Of a stretch of DNA of 64,000 nucleotides, positions 12,001 to 22,800 are shown in pieces; positions within the stretch are counted from its first letter, which is position 1, and each line of letters begins with the position of its first letter. The position numbers and the translations under genes were made by a program. The notes under the pieces are model-generated. The model did no database searches, was not told the DNA's origin, and saw only the letters and a program-made list of their open reading frames with translations. Source of the DNA: Nectonema munidae (taxonomy: Eukaryota > Nematomorpha > Nectonematoida > Nectonematidae); assembly GCA_030549495.1 (NCBI GenBank), contig JAUIRK010000297.1, positions 462,201 through 526,200 on the forward strand, read 5' to 3'.

Positions 12001-13565
12001 ATATCTAATGTAAAGCAGAAAATTTATATTAAAGAGCATTGATAAAAGCAGACGATTTTATTTTTGAAAAGTCGACATATGTCGACTGTGGTCGATAACG
12101 GGTAATGTTGCATGCACTGTATCGTGCATCTAGTTTACTACACTCTACTAAATTCCTTCTCAGATGGGCTCGTCCTAGTTGTAGGGCGCATGAATATAGA
12201 CATTGCAGCCTCTATATAAATGCTTCACATCTCCAGGTAGTTTTTGTTTTAGTGGAATTGTCTTGAGCTTTTTAATAAACGTAGTTTTCTTTTTCCTTTT
12301 TTACTTTTAATTCAATGTCATGGTATGTAAAATAAATTAGCACGTTCTAATATTTTCTTTAAAAATCTATATTCTCAGAGGAAGTTCTTATTATCTTACT
12401 AACAAGTAAGATATTAACTCCGTAATCGATACTCGTACTAATTTCACAATCTTCTAAACTTAAAGGTTCGATACATCCAAAGAAATACACACATACAACC
12501 AAGAATGCCTTCTAAACTAATCTTCTGCAATTTTTCTAGAACAAATTTATAGTTAGCTAATCTATTTTCATTTAGTTAGTTAAAGTTATGTTACTAGATA
12601 GTTAGACAGCTGATTAGTTACTAGGTTATTTATGTAGTAAAGGTAAGGATACCGTGGTGTGTTCTCATCGATAAGGTATTGGTGTGCCTCTTGTGGCAAA
12701 CTATGATCGCAAAGGTTAGAAAGCAGTATTTAGTTTACGTGGTTAATTATTATTAGTTAGTTGGTCCGAATTGGTATAGGGTAATGACCATCTAAGAATT
12801 TGCGAGGTGAGGTTTAAAAAAAGATTGAGTATATTTGGCGATTTTTTCTTTTCATTAAAGTTACCAAATTCATGTTTTACATCGCAAGTATAACAGTAGT
12901 TAATCATTTTTTACCCTAGCTGTTCTTATCATTCTTATCATTGAGCCTGTCCTTTATGTCCGATCAAGATATACAGTAGAAAGTTTCATTATCTCAGCTG
13001 CAGGGGTGGGTAAGTAAAACGAAAATGTCGCCTACTCTACTATACTCCAATTATGATTAACACCTACTTAATGCGACTTCATTTTCAAACTATTGGATAT
13101 GAATGTGATACTTCTAGCACATTTTTAATGAAAATTAAAATTCTAGATATCTTGTTTTTAAAGGACGGCTCTTATTTATCATATATCCTTCATGGGACAT
13201 TGATGTGGTCAATAAAATAATGTAATTGCTGCCATTGCAATATTTTTTTAACTATTTATATGAAGTAAGCTTTATCCATATAATTTTTAATGTATTTTTA
13301 TGCATGCCTGTTATTACTAGTGATTTAATAAAAATGGATTGTTTTATACATAAATATATAAAAATTAAAAGAACACATTTAAATTTGAAGTCTCGCATTC
13401 AAGCTATATGTGTTTGTAATCGTTTTTCAGGTTCCATTTGCGCCTTCTGGTTTGAAAGTTCGATACCTAAAAGTTTTTGAATCCAAATTGAATTATAGTG
13501 ATCATGAAACAGTTAAATGGATTCGCTACATCGGAAGAAGTGGTTTGTATGAAACAAGATGTTGA
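30..13565 (+). CDS. AP2M1: AP-2 complex subunit mu (clathrin adaptor medium chain), C-terminal seven exons
   Basis: AP2M1 is the medium chain of the plasma-membrane AP-2 adaptor; it binds PIP2 and YxxPhi cargo motifs during clathrin endocytosis. Exons read as about 30-158, 596-731, 5553-5712, 8229-8345, 10416-10649, 10723-10834 and 13431-13565 (stop TGA 13563-13565), all with GT-AG ends and matching phases. The first exon starts in [15 protein letters not shown]; its left edge is unsure and the longin N-terminus lies left of the window. The AAK1 phosphorylation segment [13 protein letters not shown] is intact. Cargo-pocket residues are kept: Phe and Asp of ELFLDI, Trp and Arg of VKWIRY. The lipid-binding [11 protein letters not shown] stretch is present and the end [10 protein letters not shown] is canonical. 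The linker KSQ-TKEEQ lacks the human His-Gln, as in flies. The variable linker near [12 protein letters not shown] is Ser-rich. Introns 2, 4 and 6 are full of transposons. Very sure of family and orthology. Confidence 0.97.
209..542. repeat. Old imperfect foldback element (MITE-like) in AP2M1 intron 1
   Basis: The intron between exons 158 and 596 is almost entirely one diverged palindrome. The left segment AATTAATAATTAAGAGGA (about 220-236) is mirrored by TCCTCTTAATTATTAATT (about 515-532), and ATTCTTTGTAGTATG (about 330-344) by CATACTACAAAGAAT (about 399-413). Internal blocks match with substitutions and small indels. No coding capacity is visible. It looks like an old long-TIR MITE; the superfamily is not determined. 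Confidence 0.7.
907..1036 (+). mobile_element. piggyBac-like MITE, copy A
   Basis: A 130-bp non-coding element is flanked by TTAA on both sides (903-906 and 1037-1040). It starts CCCATTAAGT and ends ACTTAATGGA. The interior has the diagnostic strings CAGACGATATC and GCAGACGA that recur in the copies at 9.5, 12.0 and 56.2 kb. TTAA duplication and CCC/GGG-type ends are piggyBac hallmarks. A partial inverted copy seems to follow directly at 1041-1100. Confidence 0.65.
1248..1812. mobile_element. Non-autonomous hAT element with 7/8 target duplication, carrying a perfect hairpin
   Basis: The left end CAGGGCCG and right end CGGCCCTG are inverted, typical of hAT termini. They are flanked by CTGGTGTC (1240-1247) and CTGGTATC (1813-1820), an 8-bp duplication with one mismatch. 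The 565-bp element lies in AP2M1 intron 2, has no open frame, and contains the hairpin at 1369-1600. The right end also reads like the common hAT terminus with TTGGGCCCCGCAATTCCTAG. Confidence 0.75.
1369..1600. repeat. Perfect inverted repeat, 108-bp arms, 16-nt loop
   Basis: Arms 1369-1476 and 1493-1600 are exact reverse complements, with no mismatch over 108 bp; the loop is 1477-1492. The arm begins CATCTTTCTCATAATATT and its inner end is GGAATGGCGTATTTT. It sits inside a hAT-type element whose own ends and target duplication have diverged, so the palindrome looks younger than its host element. A transcript of AP2M1 intron 2 would fold into a long perfect duplex here. Confidence 0.95.
2957..4697 (-). 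pseudogene. hAT-superfamily transposase, degenerate, in AP2M1 intron 2
   Basis: Reading on the minus strand from ATG at 4697 ([18 protein letters not shown]), the pieces follow the order of a full hAT transposase. First is an N-terminal segment with [18 protein letters not shown]. Next is [22 protein letters not shown], followed by [11 protein letters not shown] and a Cys/His-bearing stretch [14 protein letters not shown]. Last is the C-terminal dimerisation motif [19 protein letters not shown]. One in-frame TGA lies near 4338, a frame change near 4050-4075, and at least two more interruptions fall between 3710 and 3245, so it cannot be translated whole. The family resembles the long hAT-like proteins with a KRDYPF start found in many animals. 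Terminal repeats were not identified. Confidence 0.85.
4874..5040. mobile_element. hAT-type MITE with perfect 8-bp target duplication
   Basis: A 167-bp element starts CAGTGGCGTCTCGTGG and ends CTTCATGAGTCGCTACTG; the ends are inverted with a few mismatches. ACCTGTAG flanks it on both sides (4866-4873 and 5041-5048). No coding capacity. It lies just upstream, relative to the minus strand, of the hAT transposase but has its own duplication, so it is a separate insertion. Confidence 0.9.
6052..6379. mobile_element. Decayed hAT-type non-autonomous element
   Basis: The left end CAGTGGTTCTGACACTC and right end GGTTGAAAACCATTG are related inverted termini of the CAGTGGTTCTCAACC class. The flanks CTGTGCAG and TTATACAG agree at five of eight positions and every difference is a transition, as expected for an aged duplication. 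GACCC/GGGTCC blocks lie inside. It is in AP2M1 intron 3, non-coding. Confidence 0.6.
6840..6930 (+). repeat. tRNA-derived SINE fragment
   Basis: A pol III B-box-like GGGTTCGATTC (6861-6871) sits in a short tRNA-like context followed by an A-rich end at about 6915-6925. The A box is not clear, so this is probably a 5'-truncated copy. It is in AP2M1 intron 3. Confidence 0.45.
9518..9645 (+). mobile_element. piggyBac-like MITE, copy B
   Basis: Begins with TTAA CCCGTTACTTTAACG and contains AATCAGACGATATCGAGTA, GCAGACGAT and GTCGACTGTGGTCGATAA, shared with copy C at 11974. The right end is diverged. It lies in AP2M1 intron 4. Confidence 0.6.
11974..12102 (+). mobile_element. piggyBac-like MITE, copy C
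   Basis: TTAA at 11970-11973, then CCCATTAACGTCCAGAATAA, the shared CAGACGATATC block, and an end GTCGATAACGGG followed by TAA. This is the clearest pair of CCC/GGG ends in the family. It lies in AP2M1 intron 6. Confidence 0.65.
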
Positions 13566-13858
13566 TCTTTGTCTTCGTTTATCTAATTATATTTATTTAC
13601 ATATGTGTATGTGTGTCTATGTTCTACAAGTTTTTGTAGTGGAATTGTTAAGAGTTCTTCAAAATTTCTAAGGATGTTACACGACTTTGTTAATGTCATA
13701 AACACAGGTGCACTTTTAAAAAATATTTTTTATCTCATGCTTGATGAGAAAGAACACAATATCTTCACTTAACACTCAAATAATTAATTTTTTTATACCC
13801 GGCATAAAAATTTGTTTGTATTCATGTTTATACTTCCCAATATCTTATTTTTGTTGTG

Positions 13859-13864
13859 AATAAA
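13859..13864 (+). promoter_or_regulatory. Candidate AP2M1 polyadenylation signal AATAAA
   Basis: An AATAAA lies about 295 bp after the AP2M1 stop and is followed by a T-rich stretch and a short ATT microsatellite. It is the first clear AATAAA I see in the 3' region. Its use is inferred from position only. Confidence 0.45.
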
Positions 13865-13865
13865 T

Positions 13866-15451
13866 GCTACAATTTATTATTATTATTATTATTACATTTT
13901 AGTGTGACAGATCAGACAAGACAATTTTATGGATTCTGATCAATTTTATTTTATATACAATTATTCTATTTTTTCTACGTTCTCTGTAGCATTGTGAAAT
14001 ATTACAAGCTTTAAAGAAAATTTTAGAATTGTTTGTTTAAAAATATAGGCGTGTAAGTATTCTTTTTATTTTAGTAAAAATTAAAATTTTTATATTTATA
14101 GAAAAATTCATTTATATAGTTTACTTATTAAAAATGCAGCCAGACTCAGGATCAAGTTAAATTGGCTTGCTTAAGGAGGTGACTCGCTTGCCAAGATATC
14201 TCCCTTAAAATTTAATAATTAAAAAATGGAGAAATCATTTTTTATACATACTAGGTTTGTTTTTGGTTAATTCAAAATTATTTTGAAATAAACAAAAAAA
14301 AGATATCTACTTTAAATTTATTATTTAGATGTAAAATAGTCATTAGTAAAAGACTGTCTCATTTTTTTACACCCATTGTAGTTGTCATATTTTCAACTCC
14401 ATAACTTCGCTCAAGGTTCCTAGGTTTAAATCAAATAAATGTAAGCAAGAAATTGGGTATCAAATTCCTAATTGACTGAAAGAATTTAAAATCAGGAATA
14501 TTGCAGAATGAATGCATTTAAGTAAAAACTCTTCCAAAAATTACATCAAAATCTTATTGATAAAATCATACGATACCCCCTGAACTATAAAAAAACTGTT
14601 TTTCTTCGCGAAGAAATAATTTTGTTATATCACACACTATATTAAATATTTTTTAAACGCTTAATTTTTCATGTAAATTATTTTTTATGCATCAAGAAGG
14701 TTCACAGATATTAAATATTTATTTATGATCAAAATTAAATGAAAGGAAAATTTATCGATGGAAGATCATCTTCAGAATTCGCATCTAAACAGTTTCACAG
14801 AGGGATTTTCATCTGAAGTATTGAACAATCATATTACCTGAGGCATGCCAAAATCTTCTCTTTCCGTTAAGCTGTTTTATAGTATACAGATATATTTACA
14901 TAAAAGTAATACATCTCTGTGTCTCTCTCTCTTTATCAGAGGTCTGGCAAGACCTCCGGGGAGACAACTCGCCAAACTTGCCAGCCTTATTATATATTTA
15001 AATGTGTAAATCGTAAAATGCTTAAAAAATATACTTAAAATAAAAATTTTCAAAAAATATTTTACATACATATTGAAAGCCACATTTCAAAAATTCTACC
15101 TAAAAGTTCAAAAAAATTAACTGTGAAATTGCAGAATGGTTTTTACAATATGTAATACTACGTTGGTTCATCTCCAACCTGTATACCGCGATAATTCATC
15201 TCCAACCTATCAGTTCATATTTTGCTAGATGTGATTTGATATACCTCATTCGGGGAGAGGATGTTAGATAAGTTATTAATTTTTTCACGCTATTAAATAA
15301 TATATTTTATCAAATAATCAAAATAAAATTCTGTAATCAAAGAATCGAAAAATATTCTTTAAAAAATAAAAAAATATCAAACTTTCTGTTCATATTTTGC
15401 TACCTCATACGATGTTACACAAGTTATTATTTATACTTTGCAATTTGCACG
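13866..15451. other. Gene-free interval downstream of AP2M1
   Basis: A/T-rich sequence with no supported exon. It holds a short (ATT)n tract at about 13876-13894 and related GCTTGCCAAGA / CTTGCCAG blocks at about 14185 and 14985 that may be scattered repeat pieces. Confidence 0.5.
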
Positions 15452-15712
15452 ATTTTAAATATATTTGTCGAATAATCAAAGAATCGAAAAATGTTCAAAT
15501 CAAAAAATATTTATTCTTTTTAAATATATCTTTGGCTCCCCTTACTTTTAAAATTGAAAGATAAACCTAGTCTTTAATAATTAATTTTTATCAAATTATG
15601 CACATACGTAACCAAGATACGTAGCCAACGATATATTTAAAAAGAATAAATATTTTTTGATTTGAACATTTTTCGATTCTTTGATTATTCGACAAATATA
15701 ATATTTAAAATT
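15452..15712. repeat. Foldback element with near-perfect arms of about 85-95 bp
   Basis: The left arm from TATTTGTCGAATAATCAAAG (from 15462) to TTTTTAAATATATC (15530) is exactly reverse-complemented by 15630-15700. Arms continue outward to 15452/15712 with a 3-nt indel and inward through TTGGCT/AGCCAA with one mismatch. The spacer is about 85 bp. No coding capacity; superfamily unknown. Confidence 0.9.
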
Positions 15713-17040
15713 CAGATAGTTGTTTATACTAACTATCAAAATTATTAAAATCAATTAATTAAAGCATCTTTTACCTTTGCAATGATCATATTTATTTTAT
15801 ATTTACTAAAACGTAAAAAATTAAAAAAATCATTACAAAATATTATTTTAATATGATAAAAATTCCTATAGTGTAAATAAAATTGACAAAGTAGTTTTCC
15901 CAGATAAAGAACCTTACTAGTTTAAAATGAGTGAATAACAAAGCTATATTAGAACAAAATGATTTCATTACACAAAATAAGTAAACAAGTGATAAACAAA
16001 CACATGTTGCCCTTTAACTGTTTTCAATTATACACGTAATATCGATCATACAAGAAACCGTTTGTCTGTTTTTGTTTTCAAACATGAAAGCCTATTATAA
16101 TTAGCTTTTTTCTAGAGCTATGGTCATTATATTGATTAAATATTATACCCTTGCTTACTTTACTACTATCTCTCGTTAAAACTGCTTTCGCTTGTTGATT
16201 AGCATGATTTTAAAGCATATAAATTATATATTATGAGTAGTAATTTACATTTTAAGTGTCGCTCTTAAACTGAAACTACCTAGCGCTTGACTGCGTTAAG
16301 CAGGTGGTGTTCTTATAGAATCAAAGTCAAGAGATGGAATATATAAAATTCATTTGCGGTTTACAAAAAGTGGCACGCATATGGAGGTGCCTCTCTTATA
16401 AATTTGGTGCTTTCAATATATTTTTTTAAATAGTAGAAAAAGAATCCGGTGATAAGGAGATAATATTAGGAGCATATGGGTGTTCATCTAACCGGTAAGT
16501 ATTCATACAAGGCTGTCAGGAGGGTGTAAAAAATATAAAAAATTTAATTATTTAAAAAACTAAAATCATATTTTTTGCTTTTCATTTTTCCTGAACAAAT
16601 TACTCTTTTTACAATAGCTAGTCATGTAAAAAGTTTTCCAAGTCAATTCTTTCTTTAAATATACTGAAAATCATTGAAAAAAACCGTAGACCCATGCCCT
16701 TAGCAAAGAAAAGTTTTCTACAGGAGGTAACACGTAATTTTTTTCACAAAAATGGAGAAAAAAGCTCTCAACCAGTCTGAGAAAACTTCACGATTTCAAA
16801 ATTGTTATCATTTTGGTGATTTCATTTTAAGCCCTTCCCCTTTGCTACTGGCTAATGTAAATCAATCATTTCAATTATGCTGAAACTAATTAATTGAATC
16901 GTGAAATTAAAAAATAAATTAATTTTTTTTATTCTTCAAAAGATAGAAAAAAATAAAATAATTAACTCTCAAAATAAAAATCATTCATTGCACTATTTTG
17001 ATTGCACTGTCTTGAAAATTCAACAAGCAACAATGTGTAC
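15713..17040. other. Gene-free A/T-rich interval
   Basis: No supported gene, RNA or clear repeat seen. Low-complexity A/T tracts dominate. Confidence 0.5.
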
Positions 17041-19250
17041 AATCAACAATTGTATGGTCTTTAAGTGACATTGGATGATACTTTGAGGACACCTTCTGGT
17101 TTCTAATAATTGTAACATGGCTCTCTTGTGTCATTTATTTTGACATTCAGCAATCCTAAAAGCGTTGTCAAGCTGATTTCTTTTATCCGTTTTATAGTTG
17201 TTTATCTTACTGAAAAAAAAACAAATACTGAGAAATGAAAAAAAAACTTCAATAAAGAGACGCTCGCAGTTAGCTTTGAATGAGGCAAGACTAGCAAAGC
17301 TCTCATTAATTTACTAAACAATGGAAATCTTTTTTGATTTTTAGTGTCTCTAACTTGAAAAGCTTTCCCAGAACGCATCAACTTAACAATTATCATTGAC
17401 ATGAAATGATAGTCCAGGAATTCAACTGTTAATTGATCTTAATGACATTTTGGTATAATTTGTGGAAATCTTTCTACCAAGGCTTGAACTAAAAATAATA
17501 AAAAAAGTCTGGTATAAACAAAGTACACATTCATTATTCAGAGTATCTGATCAATTGTAGTTAAAATTACCTTTTGCAGCTTACAAATTTTTTCTCTCAG
17601 CTGGGCTGAGGATCCGAACATGCTTCATGACAGGATCATTAAATGATAGCTTAGCCTTTAGGTTCTGAACAGCTCTAACATAGTAACTCCTCACATTACT
17701 GAAACAACAAAATATCGTTGATATTTCTATCATAAATCATGCAAAACTATATTAATCCGAAACTAACCTGAAGAATCCCTTCAGTTCCTCCTTATCAGTC
17801 TCAGCAAGGTAAGTGCGTGTTTCATGCCCTATGAAAATGGCATCATCAGGTAACTGGTATTTTATATCAGTAGATACATCTGGAGGGTTATCTCTAGAGG
17901 AACTTTCATCTGTACTCATAAATCTTGCTAGAAAGACCTGAATCTTGCTTCCATCTCAGGTAAAAAGGTTGTCAATGTTAGGCTTTGGAGACTGAAAAAT
18001 TGTACATGAATGGATATGATATTTGCTTGAGAAATTAAAAAGTTAATGATGTAAAAACTACAAACCTGGAACACAATATTGAACCGATTAAATATTGATA
18101 TGACTGATTTCAGAAACATGAAGCTTGTTTTGGTAATTGGATCCTTGAGATATTTTAATATTGTCTTAATATTTTTTTTTAGTTTCTTGGTCATCATGAG
18201 AAGAGAAGTAAGAGAGTGGAGCAGGCCATTATTCAACCAGTCGCTTAAAACACATTTCAAAAGACAACCATCTTCAGGAGAGTATGGGGTTCAACCTCTA
18301 CAAATTCCTCAAACTTTTCATACTGGGCTAAAAAGAGAGACTATTAAAACCTATTAAACATCAACCATAATTTCAACTAAAAATATTAAATCAATTTACT
18401 AAACCAATATGTTTTCCACCTCGGTGAGAAAAGAAATAGATTCCAATAAGAAGGTCCTCCAGGTAATTTCGGAAAGACTTCGAGGCAAAACAAGCACAAA
18501 GGTATGACACATGGCATACACAATGTAACACAAAGAGAGTAGGTTATTGATTCTTGAGATGTGAAACAACAGAGTTTTTTATCCCAGCAGCTGCCCCATA
18601 TGAGTTCCAGCCTATAAGCTTTTCATAATCAACACCATCAGCCTTAATTTATCATCCATATAGCGGAATATTTCTACTCCGGGGGCATTAGGATATAGTA
18701 AAAGATCATACAAATCTCACTTTCACAGACTCAGACAAATGATTATAAACTCTACACAATATTGCAGCATGCTTACAATTACCACGGTCTGTGCTTTCAT
18801 CCATCATGAGACTAAAGTAATCTTCTTTCATCAAATTAATTGTCTCATTCTCCAGATGTGGGGCCATAGCTGATTTTATTATGCAGGATGTTTTCGTTCT
18901 TTTACAACGAAAAGCTTTGGCAATTTTAGAGTCTGAACAAAGTTTAGGCAAAAGTTCTGTGAAGTGATCTGCCAAGATGAACGGCAAATTGTGTTCAACT
19001 ATCCTATTGCAAAATATCACTTCCGACTTTGTGACTTGATCCTGGACACATTTTTTGTTCTAGAAAAAGATTGGAAGCTTTCTGTTACAACAGTTATTGA
19101 TGTCTCGTTTTTAATATGGATTAAAGTCTGATTAATTTTTTTCCCATTCCGGCTTGTATAGCTGATTGTAGGACCTCTTGAGTTTCAGTTTTTTTCGGAG
19201 TTGTTGTAATATGAGGACTGGCATTCTCAGATTCTGAAAACATTTTGGTA
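17040..19250 (-). mobile_element. hAT-superfamily transposase gene with introns, largely preserved but broken
   Basis: The minus strand carries, in order, an N-terminus MFSESENASPHITTTPKK (start near 19242) and ADHFTELLPKLCSDSKIAK. Then come LMKEDYFSLMMDESTDRG (the first acidic catalytic region of hAT proteins), KYQLPDDAIFIGHETRTYL, YYVRAVQNLKAKLSF, and a C-terminal FPLFSKLMRALLVLPHS followed in another frame by KANCERLF. A 69-bp GT-AG intron (17699-17767) joins GFF to SNVRSYY in frame, and a second probable intron lies near 17990-18062. At least one in-frame stop (near 17945) and one shift (near 17265) break it. A possible 5' terminus with TGTTGCCAGAT lies near 19717. Several hAT families are known to splice. 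Confidence 0.8.
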
Positions 19251-19259
19251 TTGGTTGGA

Positions 19260-19720
19260 ATGATTTGATAATGTTACACTAAAGTTTACTTGGGTATTCT
19301 AAAAATAAAACATTTGGAAATTTTAATATTTTATTACTATCATATAGGTTCAATCAAATCAAAAATTAGTATAAAAATACGATACAATACAGTGAAGATA
19401 TTTTTAAGCTTTACTTATGATAATTGGGCAAACAAAATTTGAATGAAGAGTTTTTATTTTAAAATGCAGAATTTTTTAGGGTTCACATTTTTTTAGTCTG
19501 ACAGAAAAATAAGTTAAAGTATTTAAAAATTAAAATAGTTTTTGAAAAAATAATTTTTTTATCTCCGCAAAACCATAATTTTTGAATTATCTGTAAAATA
19601 TCCTCAAAAAGTAAAAATCCGTAGGAAAATCCGAGTGAACAAAAAATCAGCTCGTAGAAAATTTTCCCTACGAAAATCCGTAAAATACGGATAAATCCGT
19701 TGATCTGGCAACACTTGTAT
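19260..19720 (-). repeat. Probable 5' untranslated end and terminus of the hAT element
   Basis: Direct and inverted copies of AAATCCGT and GGATTTATCCGT cluster at 19600-19700, ending at GATCTGGCAACACTTG. On the minus strand this gives CAAGTGTTGCCAGATC, similar to known hAT termini. The partner end was not found, so the limit is tentative. Confidence 0.4.
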
Positions 19721-19899
19721 ATAAACGATTGCTATGATCAAAAATCTCTCTGAGTTAATAAAATTGCTTTTTAGGAGTAGTATTTTTAATGATAATAATC
19801 ATAAATTAGGTTAAATTGTTGAATATCGGGTAGTTAAAAAGTGCTTTAATTTTTTTTTGATGCAATAAACTTTTTAGCTTCGATTTAGAAAAGTTTAAA

Positions 19900-22800
19900 A
19901 TGGTTACCCATGTAATTTTTGACATGGATGGATTACTACTTGGTTTATACTTAAAATAATTTTACTACAATAAAGTTTTTGATTTTTATGTCATTTTTAA
20001 GAGATCTATTAAAGAATTAGAGTTTACTAAAAATATATTTATATTTATAATAAATCCCTTATTTTTAAGTATTCTTAAATTTATTGATTAAACCAAATTT
20101 AGTTTTTCCTTATCTAAAACTTTTTACATCAATAAATTTGCCTATTTTACCAGGGGAGCCTCAATGTTTGTTAGGGTATACTTCTTAGCCTAATGCTTGA
20201 AGGTCATCGGTTTGATTCCCAACTCTTAAAAACGTTTCGAGCATATAGCCTTACGCCACAAAGTTCTTTGATATTTCCAACTAGCTTATCTTGTGACAAG
20301 CCTTAAAGGAGATCTTTCGATCCTTCATGTTGTTTCACATTTGAGTTCATGATCCTAACCATTGCACGTTTTGAGAAATTTATACGATTCACCCTTTCTA
20401 AATGAGAATGCTTTCCCCATAGTAGTCATGGTTGACGATTCAGAGAAAAATTTTCCGAGTCGAGATATTTAAACTCAACTTTTATTTCCGGCTTTTACTG
20501 AAGAATGGATTATTCATATATCGAAAAGTTTGTTTTTATTTTTAAATACCTAAAAAATTTGACTAGTGAAAAATATAAAAATAATTTTTTTTGTCCAATT
20601 TTTATGAAGGGGTCCACAAAGAAAAAAAGTGAAAATGTGTCCATGGGTAAAAAAGTTTGAGAAACACGGGTTTAGTATAAAAAATATGATTTATTTAAAA
20701 TGTGTATGAATATTTTTGGAGACGATTTCACAGAATTGCTACTTGCATGAAAGGTTTTTACGAATAGGAGATTATAGAGGGATTGGAGCGAAAACAAATC
20801 TAATGCAATTTTTATAATAAAAAAATGAGATTCCGGTGGTACAAGTTTCTTTATATCTGGTTGCATTGAAGTTAATACTAGTCGTAAAGCACCTCTTTTT
20901 ACGATGTCAAGTCTATTTCGAACTTTTTATAATAAAAACCGTTGAGATGGTTTTCTTCATGGACCACCAAAATATGAAACTTTTTTTGGAACTCTGTGTT
21001 AAACCAACAATGCTGATTTCATTTTTGGATTTAGTTTTCCCAATTAGAGTATATTTTTTAAAGAGCTCTTATTTGAAGAATTCCGGTTTCAATTTCATAT
21101 TATGGAGGCAAAAGGGGTTGTTCAAAATATAACACCATAGTATGTGCGTGTGCATAACTTTAAATAATAATTTAAACTTTGAATAAACAAAGTTTATAAG
21201 CAATCAACGGATGAGATTGTGTATTTACATCATCAATCATGAAATAATGTTTTGATAATGGCGTCAATGATATGATAGTTAATGAGGAAAAGAAAATAGA
21301 GAATAGCAACCTTACAACGCTCAAGCTTTTGTTCCCTACTCTCCGCTCCTTCGTATAGAATATGATTAGAGGGTCGGTATCTTAATTTCTTCATCTGCTT
21401 GCGTATGTTTGTATGTCTACTACCTGCCTATGTTTTTGTCTTACCTATTGTTTAGACACTGAAGAAATCTATACTAGAATATTCACGGATTATTTACACA
21501 CATATGGGCACACCTTTGATATGGATATTAAGAAAAAGATGATGGGCTTGACGTCCATGGAAGGAGCAAACTTTTTGATTAATCGTTTCAGTTTGAATGT
21601 GAAAGCAGGCGATTTTGTTACAGAAGTAAAAGATCTCTATTTTGAAAGATTTTCTCAGACTACTTTAATGCCTGGTATATCATTTTCTCGCTTATCATTC
21701 TTTTATTCAGACGGAGGGACCGTGGGCATGAAATGATCACTAAATTAAAAACAAAATTCTTAAAGAGAGTTTGCGGAATATGCTAAAAAATACTAAGAGT
21801 AAATATTTTAATATTTTAATGTATCTATAATTCAATTAATTCCGAATCCCCAAAATCATTGTCCAGAGAATCAACACCTATGCATGCTTCATATTTTTTA
21901 AAAAGATTTATACTAAAATAATGATATTTTCTTGAATTCACCTTGGATCTAGGAAAATATGAGCATAGCTGTTACAGAGAAAAAACTGATACATTCAACA
22001 GCCATTAATCAAGTGGCCGAATTTGATCGTTCCCTCCCCCTTCACCTTTTGGGCATATCAGTGTATAGTTCAATCAAATGTAGCTTTATTTTTTTAAATA
22101 AGAGTTGTACTTAAGCTTCCCAAAATTGATATATTAAAATATTTTTTTGTAAAACTAGTAAGACTCAAATATGCATTATTTCTCACTGCTTTCGTATATT
22201 GAATATTCAGAAAAATTCGTTTTAGATATATATACATGTTTTAAAATACCGTGCCTTCAAAACAAATTTTTGATATATTTTTTTTCAATTTATTGTTTAA
22301 ATTCAGTTTACAGTTCCATAATCCGAGTTCTTCATAATCTGTACTTCTGAAAGCCTTTTTTTCTCATCTGGACATCATTCTTTTAAAAATCCAATAATTT
22401 TTTCAAATATAATTTTACCTAAGAAATATTATAAAGATATAAATTTCCATAATATTTTTCTTGCCTTGAAATATGTCCTTTTATTTGGGAAAATACGAGT
22501 TAGATATTAAATTTTTTATAAATCATTATTTAGTTTAATTTTTCTCAATAGATTATTTCTGTTTTTTAACCCTTTGATTCAGACACCGGGGTACCAAGGA
22601 ATGAAAATCGTTTGCTTTAAAATAGTTGTCTTTACCTTGATGAAAAAAGCCGTTATCGTTTAATTAGAAAATTTTTTGTTCGTTTTTCGTTATCGTTGCA
22701 TTAATAAAATGCTTCGTTAATTTTCGTTAATTTTTTTAAAAAAAAATGTGAAACTATTTTTAGAAAATAAAAAAAAGTATTAAAATTCAAATACATAATT

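Noticed and set aside
13226-13480. 84-residue frame before the last AP2M1 exon
   Set aside because: Mostly intron sequence; the true exon starts at 13431 in another frame.
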